This document shows positions 1 to 7,186 of a stretch of 64,000 nucleotides of DNA, piece after piece (the first letter of the stretch is position 1; each line of letters starts with the position of its first letter). A program made the position numbers and the translations under genes. Source of the stretch: an uncultured Clostridia bacterium (GTDB lineage: Bacteria; Bacillota; Clostridia; Oscillospirales; Acutalibacteraceae); contig CAMVEX010000005.1 in the NCBI GenBank assembly GCA_947166625.1, positions 1 through 64,000 of the forward strand, in the 5' to 3' direction. The notes under the pieces are model-generated. The model made no database searches, was not told where the DNA came from, and was given only the letters and a program-made list of their open reading frames with translations.

Positions 1-82
1 TTTGCTCAGCATCATTTACTGTAAAGCGCCTGAGCAATAATCTTTCGGTTTTTATCGGTTTTGTTCCTTTGTGTGTAATCAT
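1..82 (-). CDS. GNAT-family N-acetyltransferase, N-terminal fragment (cut by window edge)
   Basis: Reading leftward from an ATG at 82, 27 codons stay open to the window edge. The residues after the start include TERLLLRRFTVNDAEQ. That is the usual first beta strand and turn of RimJ/RimL-type GNAT acetyltransferases, which transfer acetyl from acetyl-CoA to an amine. A GGGAG ribosome site lies about 8 bases upstream of the start. Only the first strand is visible, so the substrate cannot be stated. The family call rests on this short motif alone. Confidence 0.6.
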   Translation of the reverse strand, partial: MITHKGTKPIKTERLLLRRFTVNDAEQ

Positions 83-138
83 AATAGTATCTCCCAAATT
101 GTTGAATATTTTTTCATGGCATATTAACTAATTAAACT

Positions 139-594
139 TTATAACTCAATATACTGCCTGATAAATCTTTCATACTGCCATTCCGGACCGTCAAAGAGTA
201 GTTCAAGCAATGTCTGTTGCAGTTCATCCTTCTTCAACTTGCAAACATAATCAATAACCTTCTGCTCTATCTCCGCCTGTCTTTTCTCTTCCTGTTCCTC
301 ATACTCAATCACTTCTTGATAATACCTTTCTGCTTCATAAGGAAACGCAGAAAAGAACAGCGCAACCTGATGTTTGCAAATAATTCTTTTGCCTTTTGCG
401 TGTGGACAGTTGCATTCCGATTTTCTCGGATGAACGGTATCTATTCTGACATCGTAAACTTTATTGCCGTCGCCCGATACCTTTCCGGTAAATACGGTGT
501 CGGAAATGCTTGCAACATTCTTAACTTTTCCGTTTTTATAGTATTCGTAACCGCGCCATACAGAGTTTCCGCTCGCAAGAGAAAGAATTCCCAT
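139..594 (-). CDS. SWIM zinc-finger domain protein
   Basis: A 151-residue protein with a SWIM-type zinc site: C61-x-C63, then C73-x-H75 (CNCPHAKGKRIICKH). SWIM domains bind nucleic acid or protein partners in bacterial and eukaryotic proteins. This is a short stand-alone copy: a small beta-rich N-terminus, the zinc knuckle at 61-75, and a charged Glu/Lys/Gln helical tail with no helicase or nuclease part. The start is supported by AGGAGG just upstream (599-606 on this strand). It sits between a GNAT gene and dcd, with no clear operon partner. Its job is unknown; a regulatory or nucleic-acid-binding role is inference. Confidence 0.75.
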   Translation of the reverse strand: MGILSLASGNSVWRGYEYYKNGKVKNVASISDTVFTGKVSGDGNKVYDVRIDTVHPRKSECNCPHAKGKRIICKHQVALFFSAFPYEAERYYQEVIEYEEQEEKRQAEIEQKVIDYVCKLKKDELQQTLLELLFDGPEWQYERFIRQYIEL

Positions 595-652
595 ATTGGC
601 CTCCTTTTGCGTTGCTGAATTACTTTTATGCGTCTAAAATACAAAGATGGAT

Positions 653-1186
653 TTATTTATCCTTATCCATAAAAACGCGTGAACCGGTCGCACCCCTTTG
701 TCCCTGATATTTACCGCGATAAGGGTTGACGGCAGGAACATCCATTTCTGCGAAAACAAGCTGACCTACACGGCGCCACGCCTTGAGTTCTATTGCGCAA
801 CGGTTCGCATTGTATAACTCAAGCGTAATCTCACCTTTAAAACCGGGATCGACCCAACCTGCATTTTGAATAAACAACCCCATCCTGCCGAGAGAACTTC
901 TTCCCTCAACAAAAGCCGTCAGATTATCGGGCAATTCAAAATATTCCATAGTCGTAGCCAATACAAATTGACCGGGTAAAATAAGATAAGTATCTGCAGT
1001 AATTGTTTTATATTTTATTTCAGAGTCAAGTTTAATAATGCCGGAAGGAGTATCATCAACAACACTGAAAGTATTACCAAGTCGAATATCTACACTTGCA
1101 GGCTGAATCTGTTCAGGTGTAACCGGTTCAATAACAAGGGATTTTCCTTTAAGCATTTTTTGCAAAGTTCCGTCAGACAGAATCAT
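653..1186 (-). CDS. dcd: dCTP deaminase (possibly bifunctional dCTP deaminase/dUTPase)
   Basis: A 177-residue cytosolic enzyme of the trimeric Dcd/dUTPase fold that deaminates dCTP toward dUMP/dTTP synthesis. The phosphate-binding RSSLGR motif is at 96-101. The catalytic segment GEITLELYN holds the likely general base E123. The loop before it reads QNAGWVDPGF. It resembles the A-G-F-I-D-P-G-F form of bifunctional deaminase/diphosphatases more than the T-A-H-R-I-D-P-G-W form of the enterobacterial enzyme, so it may release dUMP directly (inference). A GGAGG site precedes the ATG by about 8 bases. Length is normal for the family. Confidence 0.9.
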   Translation of the reverse strand: MILSDGTLQKMLKGKSLVIEPVTPEQIQPASVDIRLGNTFSVVDDTPSGIIKLDSEIKYKTITADTYLILPGQFVLATTMEYFELPDNLTAFVEGRSSLGRMGLFIQNAGWVDPGFKGEITLELYNANRCAIELKAWRRVGQLVFAEMDVPAVNPYRGKYQGQRGATGSRVFMDKDK

Positions 1187-1300
1187 TTTGATACCTCCGT
1201 ATATTTATGCTTTTGATTATACCTGAAACACTTAATAAAATCAATGCTTTGCGGAGCAAAACTGCCTTTTCTTTTTCTCTTCCCCGGAAAAGTCGCGGCA

Positions 1301-1369
1301 GAGAACGGAGAGAAGAGATAGAAATGAAGAGAAGAAAGGAGAACGGAGAGAAGAGATAAAAATGAAGAG
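1301..1369. repeat. Purine-rich tandem duplication between dcd and the tRNA
   Basis: Two 31-base copies at 1301-1331 and 1339-1369 differ at one base and lie 38 bases apart. Each runs GAGAACGGAGAGAAGAGATA and then R-AAATGAAGAG. The plus strand is almost entirely purine from about 1300 to 1390. A 15-base block at 1288-1302 is nearly the reverse complement of 1401-1415, in the tRNA terminator. The segment could be a small decayed repeat element or simple slippage. Confidence 0.7.
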
Positions 1370-1386
1370 TAAAAAGTGAAGAGAAC

Positions 1387-1419
1387 AAAAAGAAAAGCCG
1401 CTGACGCGACTTTTCTTTT
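1387..1419 (-). terminator. Rho-independent terminator of the alanine tRNA
   Basis: On the minus strand, directly after the tRNA CCA end, AAAAGTCGC pairs with GCGGCTTTT around a GTCA loop. A U-rich run (CTTTTT) follows. The stem and U-tract are of the classical intrinsic type. Confidence 0.85.
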
Positions 1420-1495
1420 TGGTGGACCCGGAGGGATTCGAACCCTTGACCTCTCGGATGCGAACCGAACGCTCTCCCAACTGAGCTACGGGCCC
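1420..1495 (-). tRNA. tRNA-Ala (anticodon CGC)
   Basis: A 76-nt cloverleaf with an encoded CCA end. The acceptor stem is GGGCCCG/CGGGTCC and includes the G3:U70 pair that identifies alanine tRNA. The D-stem is GCTC/GAGC, the anticodon stem TTCGG/CCGAG, the loop TTCGCAT and the T-arm GGG-TTCGAAT-CCC. The anticodon CGC (1460-1462) reads GCG. It stands alone, with a consensus promoter upstream and a terminator directly downstream. Confidence 0.96.
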
Positions 1496-1542
1496 ACGAT
1501 ATATGACTTGATTGCGGAGCGGTCAGCTCCGAACGCTTGATG

Positions 1543-1571
1543 ATTATACAACAATCTTTCGCTCTTGTCAA
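1543..1571 (-). promoter_or_regulatory. Sigma-70 promoter of the alanine tRNA
   Basis: Reading leftward, TTGACA (1566-1571) and TATAAT (1543-1548) are separated by 17 bases. Both hexamers are perfect matches to the vegetative consensus, as is usual for a stable-RNA gene. The -10 box lies about 48 bases before the tRNA 5' end. Confidence 0.92.
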
Positions 1572-1708
1572 TGAATTAAATCAAAAAAATTCATAATTAA
1601 AAAAACGGATGTAACAAAAGCCCTTTGTTGTCGTGCTTGCCGCTTAAACATTTTACATATTTACCTCCGAAAAACGAAATTATATATGAGCGCTTTGGCT
1701 TTTGCCGC
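1572..1708. other. Intergenic stretch with no supported gene
   Basis: AT-rich spacer between the tRNA promoter and the sigma-factor promoter. A leftward frame with a GGAGG-like site near 1665 opens here but encodes no recognisable protein. I see no RNA structure strong enough to call. Confidence 0.5.
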
Positions 1709-1737
1709 TTGAACGGGAAGCAGCGAGGCAGTAAAAT
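1709..1737 (+). promoter_or_regulatory. Probable promoter of the ECF sigma operon
   Basis: TTGAAC (1709-1714), a 17-base spacer, then TAAAAT (1732-1737). It resembles a vegetative promoter rather than an ECF -35 AAC / -10 CGT type. Autoregulation by the sigma factor is therefore not evident. Confidence 0.5.
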
Positions 1738-1812
1738 ATTTGTCGGAATATCAAAAAAATGAGACATTTTTGCCTTGCGGATTGTGTTATGGGTGAAAGG
1801 AGGAAGCAGATA

Positions 1813-2292
1813 TTGAAATTGAGCAGAGTTCAACCGGATATTGAAGCTCTTGTCCGGAATCATTCCCGCGATATGCTTCGCGCAGCATATACTGTTCTTC
1901 ATAATACCGATGACGCAGAGGATGTGGTCCAGAATGTGTTTTTGAAGGTGGTGCAAAAGAAACCGTCTTTTAACGACGACGGGCATTCAAAAGCCTGGCT
2001 TCTGAGAGCTACTCTGAATGAAGCTAAAAATATGCTGAAGAAGCGCGCAAAATCCGAAAACATTGCCGATATACCGGACGGCACCGCGGGATTTGATGAT
2101 ACGTACAGCGAAGTGCTTGAAGCGGTGATGAGTATTCCCGGGGATTACCGCGAAGTGATTTTTCTGTATTATTATGAGGGATACAGCGTGAAGGAGATCG
2201 CCGGTATAATTCAAAAACCGGTTTCTACAGTCACGACGTTGCTTTCAAGGGCAAGAGCGAAGCTGAAAATTAAATTGGAAGGAGAAATTTAA
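1813..2292 (+). CDS. RNA polymerase sigma factor, ECF (sigma-70 family)
   Basis: A 159-residue sigma factor with the two ECF domains. Region 2 spans about 15-75 (AAYTVLHNTDDAEDVVQNVF, then KAWLLRATLNEAKN). Region 4 spans about 100-155, with the helix-turn-helix YYYEGYSVKEIAGIIQKP and TLLSRARAKLK. I chose the TTG at 1813 because AAAGGAGG ends 9 bases upstream; in-frame ATGs at 1759 and 1789 lie before that site. It would direct RNA polymerase to a small stress or envelope regulon. Two bases separate its stop from the next gene, a membrane protein that is the natural candidate for its anti-sigma factor. Confidence 0.88.
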   Translation: MKLSRVQPDIEALVRNHSRDMLRAAYTVLHNTDDAEDVVQNVFLKVVQKKPSFNDDGHSKAWLLRATLNEAKNMLKKRAKSENIADIPDGTAGFDDTYSEVLEAVMSIPGDYREVIFLYYYEGYSVKEIAGIIQKPVSTVTTLLSRARAKLKIKLEGEI

Positions 2293-2294
2293 AA

Positions 2295-3014
2295 ATGACG
2301 GATCTCACAAGAGAAAAATATATCGGAGAGCTTGAAAATATCAGATTTTCACCTGATTTTGAAGATAAGACGATAGAGCTTGTCAATTCGCTCGGTAAGC
2401 CGTATAAAACGGGGGGCAAAATGAAGGCAATATTGGCTGCGGCGGCTGTTCTCATTCTCTCCTGCGTGACCGCTTTTGCGATGCCGGGATTTCTGACGGC
2501 GAGGCAGGTTGCCGAGCGGCTGAATATGACCGAGCTCGGTGCTCTGCTTGAATCCGATAGATCCGTAAAAGCGGAGAAGAGCATCGACGCAGGCGAATAT
2601 CTGATCACCCTGCATTCGGCAGTCAGCGCGGATGAGCTGGTCAATATTGAGGGCGCAGATACCCTTTCGGAGAGGGAATATTTTGTGATTTCCCTGATGA
2701 AAAAGGATGGCTCGGCTTTGGATAATACGAAGGATATTATCAGATTCACCCCGCTTGTTGACGGCTTTAACGTGAATGATGTCAATGTGTGTACACTCGG
2801 AACAAGTATGCATATAATTGAAGAAAACGGCATTTTGTATTACCTTGCCGCGACCGATTCTCTCAAGCCGTATCGGGGCAAAAAAATCTATATGGCGGCA
2901 TTTGACGGAATGATGCCGTTCGGCAAGATAATAACAAAGGAAAACGGTGAATTTGATTATGCCGAAAATTACGAGGGCATAAGAGCGATTTTTGAACTCC
3001 CCGAGATTTTCTGA
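2295..3014 (+). CDS. Single-pass membrane protein, putative anti-sigma factor
   Basis: A 239-residue protein with a short cytosolic N-terminus (about 1-42), one membrane helix at about 43-63 (AAAAVLILSCVTAFAM) and a large extracytoplasmic domain. GGAGA overlapping the end of the sigma gene serves as its ribosome site, so the two are co-translated. The pairing with an ECF sigma factor and the topology suggest an anti-sigma factor. No HxxxCxxC zinc anti-sigma motif is present and I recognise no named family, so the role is inferred from context. The outer domain contains no obvious catalytic motif. Confidence 0.6.
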   Translation: MTDLTREKYIGELENIRFSPDFEDKTIELVNSLGKPYKTGGKMKAILAAAAVLILSCVTAFAMPGFLTARQVAERLNMTELGALLESDRSVKAEKSIDAGEYLITLHSAVSADELVNIEGADTLSEREYFVISLMKKDGSALDNTKDIIRFTPLVDGFNVNDVNVCTLGTSMHIIEENGILYYLAATDSLKPYRGKKIYMAAFDGMMPFGKIITKENGEFDYAENYEGIRAIFELPEIF

Positions 3015-3021
3015 CACATAA

Positions 3022-3053
3022 GGACCGCAGGCGTTTTGATATGCCTGCGGTCC
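3022..3053 (+). terminator. Stem-loop after the sigma/anti-sigma operon
   Basis: GGACCGCAGGC pairs perfectly with GCCTGCGGTCC around a 10-base loop. The sequence after it (GATTTTACGGTTTT) is only moderately T-rich. A terminator is likely, possibly serving the converging gene as well. Confidence 0.65.
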
Positions 3054-3115
3054 GATTTTACGGTTTTATCAATTTTTCAGAGGGCTGTGCGTTTAGCATA
3101 TAAAGCAGGCGACTG

Positions 3116-3900
3116 TTATGAAATCGCAAACCTGACAATATTGAAGATGCAGATGAATACAACGAGAATTTGAACTGCTATAAAAAGCTTTTTTACCGTC
3201 TTTTCTCCGGCTCTTTTATTTAATGCTCTGCCGATCACGGCTCCGATGATGCCCGCCGCGATCGTAAACGGCAGGATTTTAATGAGAAAGGGCTCCGCGC
3301 CGCCCTGAATAAGGACAGAAACCGTTTTGGCGCCCTGCGAGAGAAGGACAGAACTCAGCGAACAGATGACCGCGGTTTTGATACCCATACCGAATACAAT
3401 GGTGAGCACGGTGACGTTTATCGGCCCGCCGCCTATGCCGAGGAAAGCGGAAACCGCGCCGAGCATGATCCCGACGGGGATCCCCGCCGCAGCGTTTTTT
3501 ATATTCAGAGATTTCCTCTCGCCGCGCATATAAATGATGACGGCGACCACAAAAGCAAGCAGCACGGAATTCTGTATTATTTTTACTGCGGTGTCGCTTG
3601 AATTCGCGACGAGTCTTGAAAAATTTCATTGCCGGCAAGACCGCCGAGCAGAGAGCCTGCCGCAGTTGTGACAATGGTTTTTATATTCTCTTTTTCCGCT
3701 TTTATCTGACCTGCGCTTGAAATTACTGAGGTGAGGCTCATGGCGAGCACTGTGCAGGAGGTAAGCACCGAGATTTCAGAGGCTGAGTATGCGCCTGCCA
3801 GATCAAATACCGGCTTCATTATTACTCCGCCGCCCATGCCCGATATTGCCCCGATAAAGGTTGAAAAAAGAGTGACGGCTACATAGATGATGTCAATCAT
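3116..3900 (-). pseudogene. TSUP (TauE/SafE-like) permease with a frameshift
   Basis: Two leftward frames together make one TSUP-family permease, a small-anion or sulfite-exporter-like protein. The first (from ATG 3900) carries the N-terminal repeat with FIGAISGMGGGVIMKPV. The second, ending at 3116, carries AVSAFLGIGGGPINVTVLT and three or four more membrane helices. The frames join at a run of five A (3619-3623). One extra base there gives a continuous 261-residue protein (GNEIFSRLVANSSDTAV across the join), the normal family length. It is either a true one-base deletion or a homopolymer sequencing error. Its stop lies about 60 bp past the converging sigma-operon stem-loop. Confidence 0.85.
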
Positions 3901-4960
3901 CCGAAAGCTCCTTTACGGCGTTTTTAAGTCTGTCTATCGAGTATTCAAAAAAGTTATAATACGCTTTGCAGTATTTGTTTTCGGTAAATCCGTTTATCCT
4001 GTCGCGTTTACAGCCGCCGCGGCAGAGATATTGATATTTACATTCTGCGCATTGAGGCCGTATGAGCATTGATTCCTCAATGAATTTTTTGTGTTTTTCG
4101 TTTATTTCAAACGGCTTTTCGTCCGTGATATGCCCGATCTTAAATTCCTCTTTGCAATAAAAATCGCAGGGGAAAATATCGCCGTTTGCCTCTATCACGT
4201 AATAATGGCCGCAGGTGCCGCACATCGCGCAGTTTTCGGGAGGGAAGCCGGCGATTATGTCGAGATAGTTATCTATATGGCGGATCTGAATGAAATCGTC
4301 GGGGTCAAAATCCTCATACCATAAATCAAAAATCCGCTTGAGAAACGCTTCGTATGCTTCAGGTGAAAGTGAAATGCCGTCATATTCATCAACATACGGG
4401 ATAAACTGGAGATCATAAAAGCCGTGCTTTTTGAAATAGGTGTAAGTGGAATCGATATCCGCGGCATTTTTATTATCCGTAACCGACAGGATATTAAACA
4501 TCACATTGCGCTTTTTAAGAGCGTTTATCGCCGAGAGGGTCGCGGGCAACACGCTTTCTCCGTGTTTATCAACTCTGTATCTGTCGTTGGTTTTGCGGTT
4601 TCCGTCAAGCGAAATACCCACCAGATAATCGTTCCGGGCAAAAAAATCTGCGAATTTATTATCTATGAGAGTGCCGTTTGTCTGGATCGAAAAGAATATA
4701 TCCGCCTTGATCCTTTTCTTTGCCTGCTCGGTAAAATATTCAAAGAATTGAAGCCCTGCCAGGGTGGGCTCGCCTCCCTGAAAAATGACCGTCAGCCCGG
4801 CGGGTCCGTAATCCGATACCTTTTGCAGAAGAATATCGACGGTTTCTTTGCTCATTATTCCGTTTTCTCTGCCCTCGCTCGCCGTGCGGTAAAAGCAGTA
4901 GCCGCAATTCATATTGCAAAGACCGGAAGCGGGCTTTATGAGAAGCGTGAGACTTTTCAT
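3893..4960 (-). CDS. Anaerobic sulfatase-maturating enzyme (radical SAM/SPASM)
   Basis: A 355-residue radical SAM enzyme that oxidises the active-site cysteine of a sulfatase to formylglycine. The cluster motif C15-x3-C19-x2-C22 (CNMNCGYCFY) has the typical Phe-Tyr after the last cysteine. The C-terminal SPASM part carries CAMCGTCGHYY, PCDFYC and CAECKYQYLCRGGC for two auxiliary iron-sulfur clusters. The ATG at 4960 has AGAGGT 7 bases upstream and gives the usual start K-x-LTLLIKPASGLCN. It diverges from a sulfatase gene 78 bp away, its probable client. Its 3' end overlaps the TSUP gene start by 8 bp. Confidence 0.93.
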   Translation of the reverse strand: MKSLTLLIKPASGLCNMNCGYCFYRTASEGRENGIMSKETVDILLQKVSDYGPAGLTVIFQGGEPTLAGLQFFEYFTEQAKKRIKADIFFSIQTNGTLIDNKFADFFARNDYLVGISLDGNRKTNDRYRVDKHGESVLPATLSAINALKKRNVMFNILSVTDNKNAADIDSTYTYFKKHGFYDLQFIPYVDEYDGISLSPEAYEAFLKRIFDLWYEDFDPDDFIQIRHIDNYLDIIAGFPPENCAMCGTCGHYYVIEANGDIFPCDFYCKEEFKIGHITDEKPFEINEKHKKFIEESMLIRPQCAECKYQYLCRGGCKRDRINGFTENKYCKAYYNFFEYSIDRLKNAVKELSDD

Positions 4961-4971
4961 TTCGTTACCTC

Positions 4972-4999
4972 TTGACTTATGATACACTTAAAGTATAAT
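4972..4999 (+). promoter_or_regulatory. Promoter of the sulfatase gene
   Basis: TTGACT (4972-4977), a 16-base spacer, TATAAT (4994-4999). The start codon is 40 bases downstream. It lies in the gap between the divergent maturase and sulfatase genes. Confidence 0.8.
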
Positions 5000-5038
5000 T
5001 GAAATGCAAATCATATTCAATATGTTTCAGGAGAAAAT

Positions 5039-6370
5039 ATGAAAAAGCCTAATGTAATAATCATAATGACCGATGATCAGGGCTACGGCGACCTCGGCTG
5101 TATGGGCTCACGGGAGATCAAAACTCCGAATATCGATTCTCTTGCCGAAAAGGGCGCCCTCTTTTCGTGTATGTATTCCGCATCTCCCGTCTGCTCTCCC
5201 TCAAGGGCTTCTCTGCTGACGGGGAGATACCCCGCGAGGGCGGGGGTCAGGGCGATTCTTGCCGGCCACAGAAAGGCGAGCGGGCTCACTCCAAAAGTCC
5301 CCACTCTCGCCTCTGCCTTGAAGAATGATGGCTATAAAACGGGTATATGCGGCAAATGGCATCTCGGATTAAAGGCGGAGTGCCGCCCGAATTCAAACGG
5401 ATTTGATGAATTCAGCGGTTTTCTGGCGGGGTGTCTCGATTATTATTCTCATATTTTTTATTACGGGATGAGCGACGGCGGAGTGAATCCCACCCACGAT
5501 TTGTGGGAGAATGAAAACGAGGTCTATGCCAACGGAGAGTATCTGACCGAGAGGATCACCCGCAAGAGCGTTGATTTCATAAAGAGGCATAAAGATGAGC
5601 CCTTCTTTCTCTATGTTGCCTACAACGCTCCGCATTATCCCATGCACGCGCCCGAAAAATATCTTGACCGCTTCCCCGACCTGCCGTGGGACAGAAGGAT
5701 AATGGCGGCAATGATAAGCGCGGTGGATGACGGGGTGGGGGAGATAACCGCCGCTCTTGAATCTCTCGGGCTTTCGGATGATACCATCATTTATTTCCAA
5801 AGTGACAACGGCCCCTCGCGAGAGAGCAGAAATTGGCTCGACGGGACGGAAGACCCGTATTACGGAGGTTCAAGCGGAATCTTTACCGGCCACAAATTCA
5901 GCCTGTTTGAGGGCGGCATCCGTGTACCCGCTCTGATTTCGTGGGGCAAAAATATCCGCAGCCGGGTCATTGATACGCCTCACTGCGCCGTTGATATTTT
6001 CCCGACCGTTCTGGAGGCATGCGGAGGAGATGCGGGGGAATACGATCTCGACGGTATCAGCCTTCTCGATATGCTCAAGGGCGAAGGGGAATGCCTTCAC
6101 GACAGCCTGTTTTGGGAGATGGAGGATCAGACGGCGATAAGGCGCGGCAATTTCAAACTTGTTCTCAACGGAAGGATCGCCGAGAGCGAAACGCCCCGTT
6201 CCGAAGTGTTTTTATCTGATCTGAGCACAGACCCCGGCGAGAAAAACAATCTCGCTGATAAAATGCCTGAGCTCTGCGCCGAGCTTACCGAAGCGGCTCT
6301 CTCCTGGAGAGAGGGCATAGAAGAAATATGGGAGAAAGAATTCGCGAAAAACTACAGCCTTACTTCCTGA
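5039..6370 (+). CDS. Sulfatase, Cys-type (alkaline-phosphatase superfamily)
   Basis: A 443-residue arylsulfatase-like hydrolase. Metal-binding N-terminus IIIMTDDQGYGDLG; formylglycine motif C52-S-P-S-R (VCSPSRASLLTGRYPAR); GKWHLG; and the second metal site QSDNG. The Cys-type motif fits the anaerobic maturase encoded divergently. The N-terminus begins at the catalytic domain with no signal peptide, so the enzyme is probably cytosolic and acts on imported sulfated sugars or other sulfate esters. GGAG lies about 6 bases before the ATG. The sulfated substrate cannot be deduced. Confidence 0.92.
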   Translation: MKKPNVIIIMTDDQGYGDLGCMGSREIKTPNIDSLAEKGALFSCMYSASPVCSPSRASLLTGRYPARAGVRAILAGHRKASGLTPKVPTLASALKNDGYKTGICGKWHLGLKAECRPNSNGFDEFSGFLAGCLDYYSHIFYYGMSDGGVNPTHDLWENENEVYANGEYLTERITRKSVDFIKRHKDEPFFLYVAYNAPHYPMHAPEKYLDRFPDLPWDRRIMAAMISAVDDGVGEITAALESLGLSDDTIIYFQSDNGPSRESRNWLDGTEDPYYGGSSGIFTGHKFSLFEGGIRVPALISWGKNIRSRVIDTPHCAVDIFPTVLEACGGDAGEYDLDGISLLDMLKGEGECLHDSLFWEMEDQTAIRRGNFKLVLNGRIAESETPRSEVFLSDLSTDPGEKNNLADKMPELCAELTEAALSWREGIEEIWEKEFAKNYSLTS

Positions 6371-6412
6371 ATAAAAAAGACCGCTTTTGGGGCTCCTGTC
6401 ATAAAGAAGGTT

Positions 6413-6453
6413 TACAGACTGAAAGAGTATTTTCTCTTTCGGTCTGTTTTTTT
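6413..6453 (+). terminator. Intrinsic terminator after the sulfatase
   Basis: ACAGACTGAAAGAG pairs with CTCTTTCGGTCTGT (one G-T pair) around a 5-base loop. Seven T follow. Confidence 0.9.
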
Positions 6454-6504
6454 GATTTGGCATTACAAATCCTATGCTCGCTACCGTCTGTGACTAAATG
6501 AATC

Positions 6505-6533
6505 TTGAATGAAACATAGCTGTTTGATATAAT
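6505..6533 (+). promoter_or_regulatory. Promoter of the pyrophosphatase-like gene
   Basis: TTGAAT (6505-6510), a 17-base spacer, TATAAT (6528-6533), 22 bases ahead of the GTG start. Confidence 0.8.
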
Positions 6534-6554
6534 AAGCAAAAGGGGATGAACAGA

Positions 6555-7094
6555 GTGAAAAACTTTAAAAATTACGATGAGTTTCAGGCTTATATAGCAA
6601 GAGAGTATTTGAAAAAGCACAAGGTTTATCGATACCGTACAGTAAAAATCGACGAGATTGATGATAACAAGATTGTTAATGTTTGTCATTGGTTTTGCGA
6701 AGAGAACAATCTTGTTCAAGACTACGTGTTTTTTCTTGATCAAGAACTTAACCTACAAAACGGAAAAGAGTATTTGGGGAAAACGATAAGGGTAATTATT
6801 GACAGACCCCTTGGCTCACATCACCCGCAACACAAAGAATTGGTATATCCTATTAATTACGGATATTATGAAGATGTTTATGCTCCTGACGGAGAACCAC
6901 AGGACGTATATGTTTTAGGAGTTTACGAACCAATATCCTTCTTTGAAGGTAAAGTTATCGCTATTATTCATCGGCTTGACGACGTTGAAGATAAATGGGT
7001 TGTTGCCCCTGAAGAATTCAGTTATACAAAAGATGATATTAGCGAAGCGACGCGTTTTCAAGAGCAGTTTTTTAATAGTGAAATCATCATGTAA
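6555..7094 (+). CDS. Inorganic pyrophosphatase-like protein with an extra N-terminal domain
   Basis: A 179-residue protein in two parts. The C-terminal part (from about 73) matches short clostridial proteins annotated as family I inorganic pyrophosphatase: VIIDRPLGSHHP, YPINYGYYEDV, then the acidic APDGEPQDVYVLGV in the place of the metal-binding motif, and IIHRLDDVEDKWVVAPE. The first 72 residues are an added domain I do not recognise (KVYRYRTVKIDEIDDNKIVN). AAGGGG lies 9 bases before the GTG at 6555; an ATG at 6546 would leave no spacing. It is a single gene with its own promoter and terminator. Pyrophosphate hydrolysis is likely but not certain, because the acidic motif is shorter than in classical enzymes. 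Confidence 0.7.
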   Translation: MKNFKNYDEFQAYIAREYLKKHKVYRYRTVKIDEIDDNKIVNVCHWFCEENNLVQDYVFFLDQELNLQNGKEYLGKTIRVIIDRPLGSHHPQHKELVYPINYGYYEDVYAPDGEPQDVYVLGVYEPISFFEGKVIAIIHRLDDVEDKWVVAPEEFSYTKDDISEATRFQEQFFNSEIIM

Positions 7095-7112
7095 ATAATT
7101 CCCTTTAGAAGA

Positions 7113-7147
7113 AAAGAAGGTTGACTGGTTTTCAGTCAACCTTCTTT
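7113..7147. terminator. Bidirectional terminator between converging operons
   Basis: AAGAAGGTTGACTG and CAGTCAACCTTCTT form a perfect 14-bp stem with a 4-5 base loop. T-rich sequence lies on the right and A-rich on the left, so it can end both the pyrophosphatase-like gene and the leftward tyrS operon. Confidence 0.9.
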
Positions 7148-7186
7148 ATTGCGGGAACCCCTTTTGAGCGGTCCTTTGCGTTATTA

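Noticed and set aside
1597-1986. Leftward 129-codon frame with a GGAGG-like site near its middle
   Set aside because: Most of it is antisense to the sigma-factor gene and its residues match no known protein; coding pattern favours the plus strand.
2270-3017. Two long leftward frames (187 and 222 codons) opposite the putative anti-sigma gene
   Set aside because: They are antisense shadows: the plus-strand gene has a ribosome site, sigma-gene coupling and a proper membrane helix.
7113-7147. Perfect inverted repeat as a possible attachment site or repeat-array unit
   Set aside because: It is single-copy, lies between converging genes and has T-rich flanks, so a bidirectional terminator explains it.
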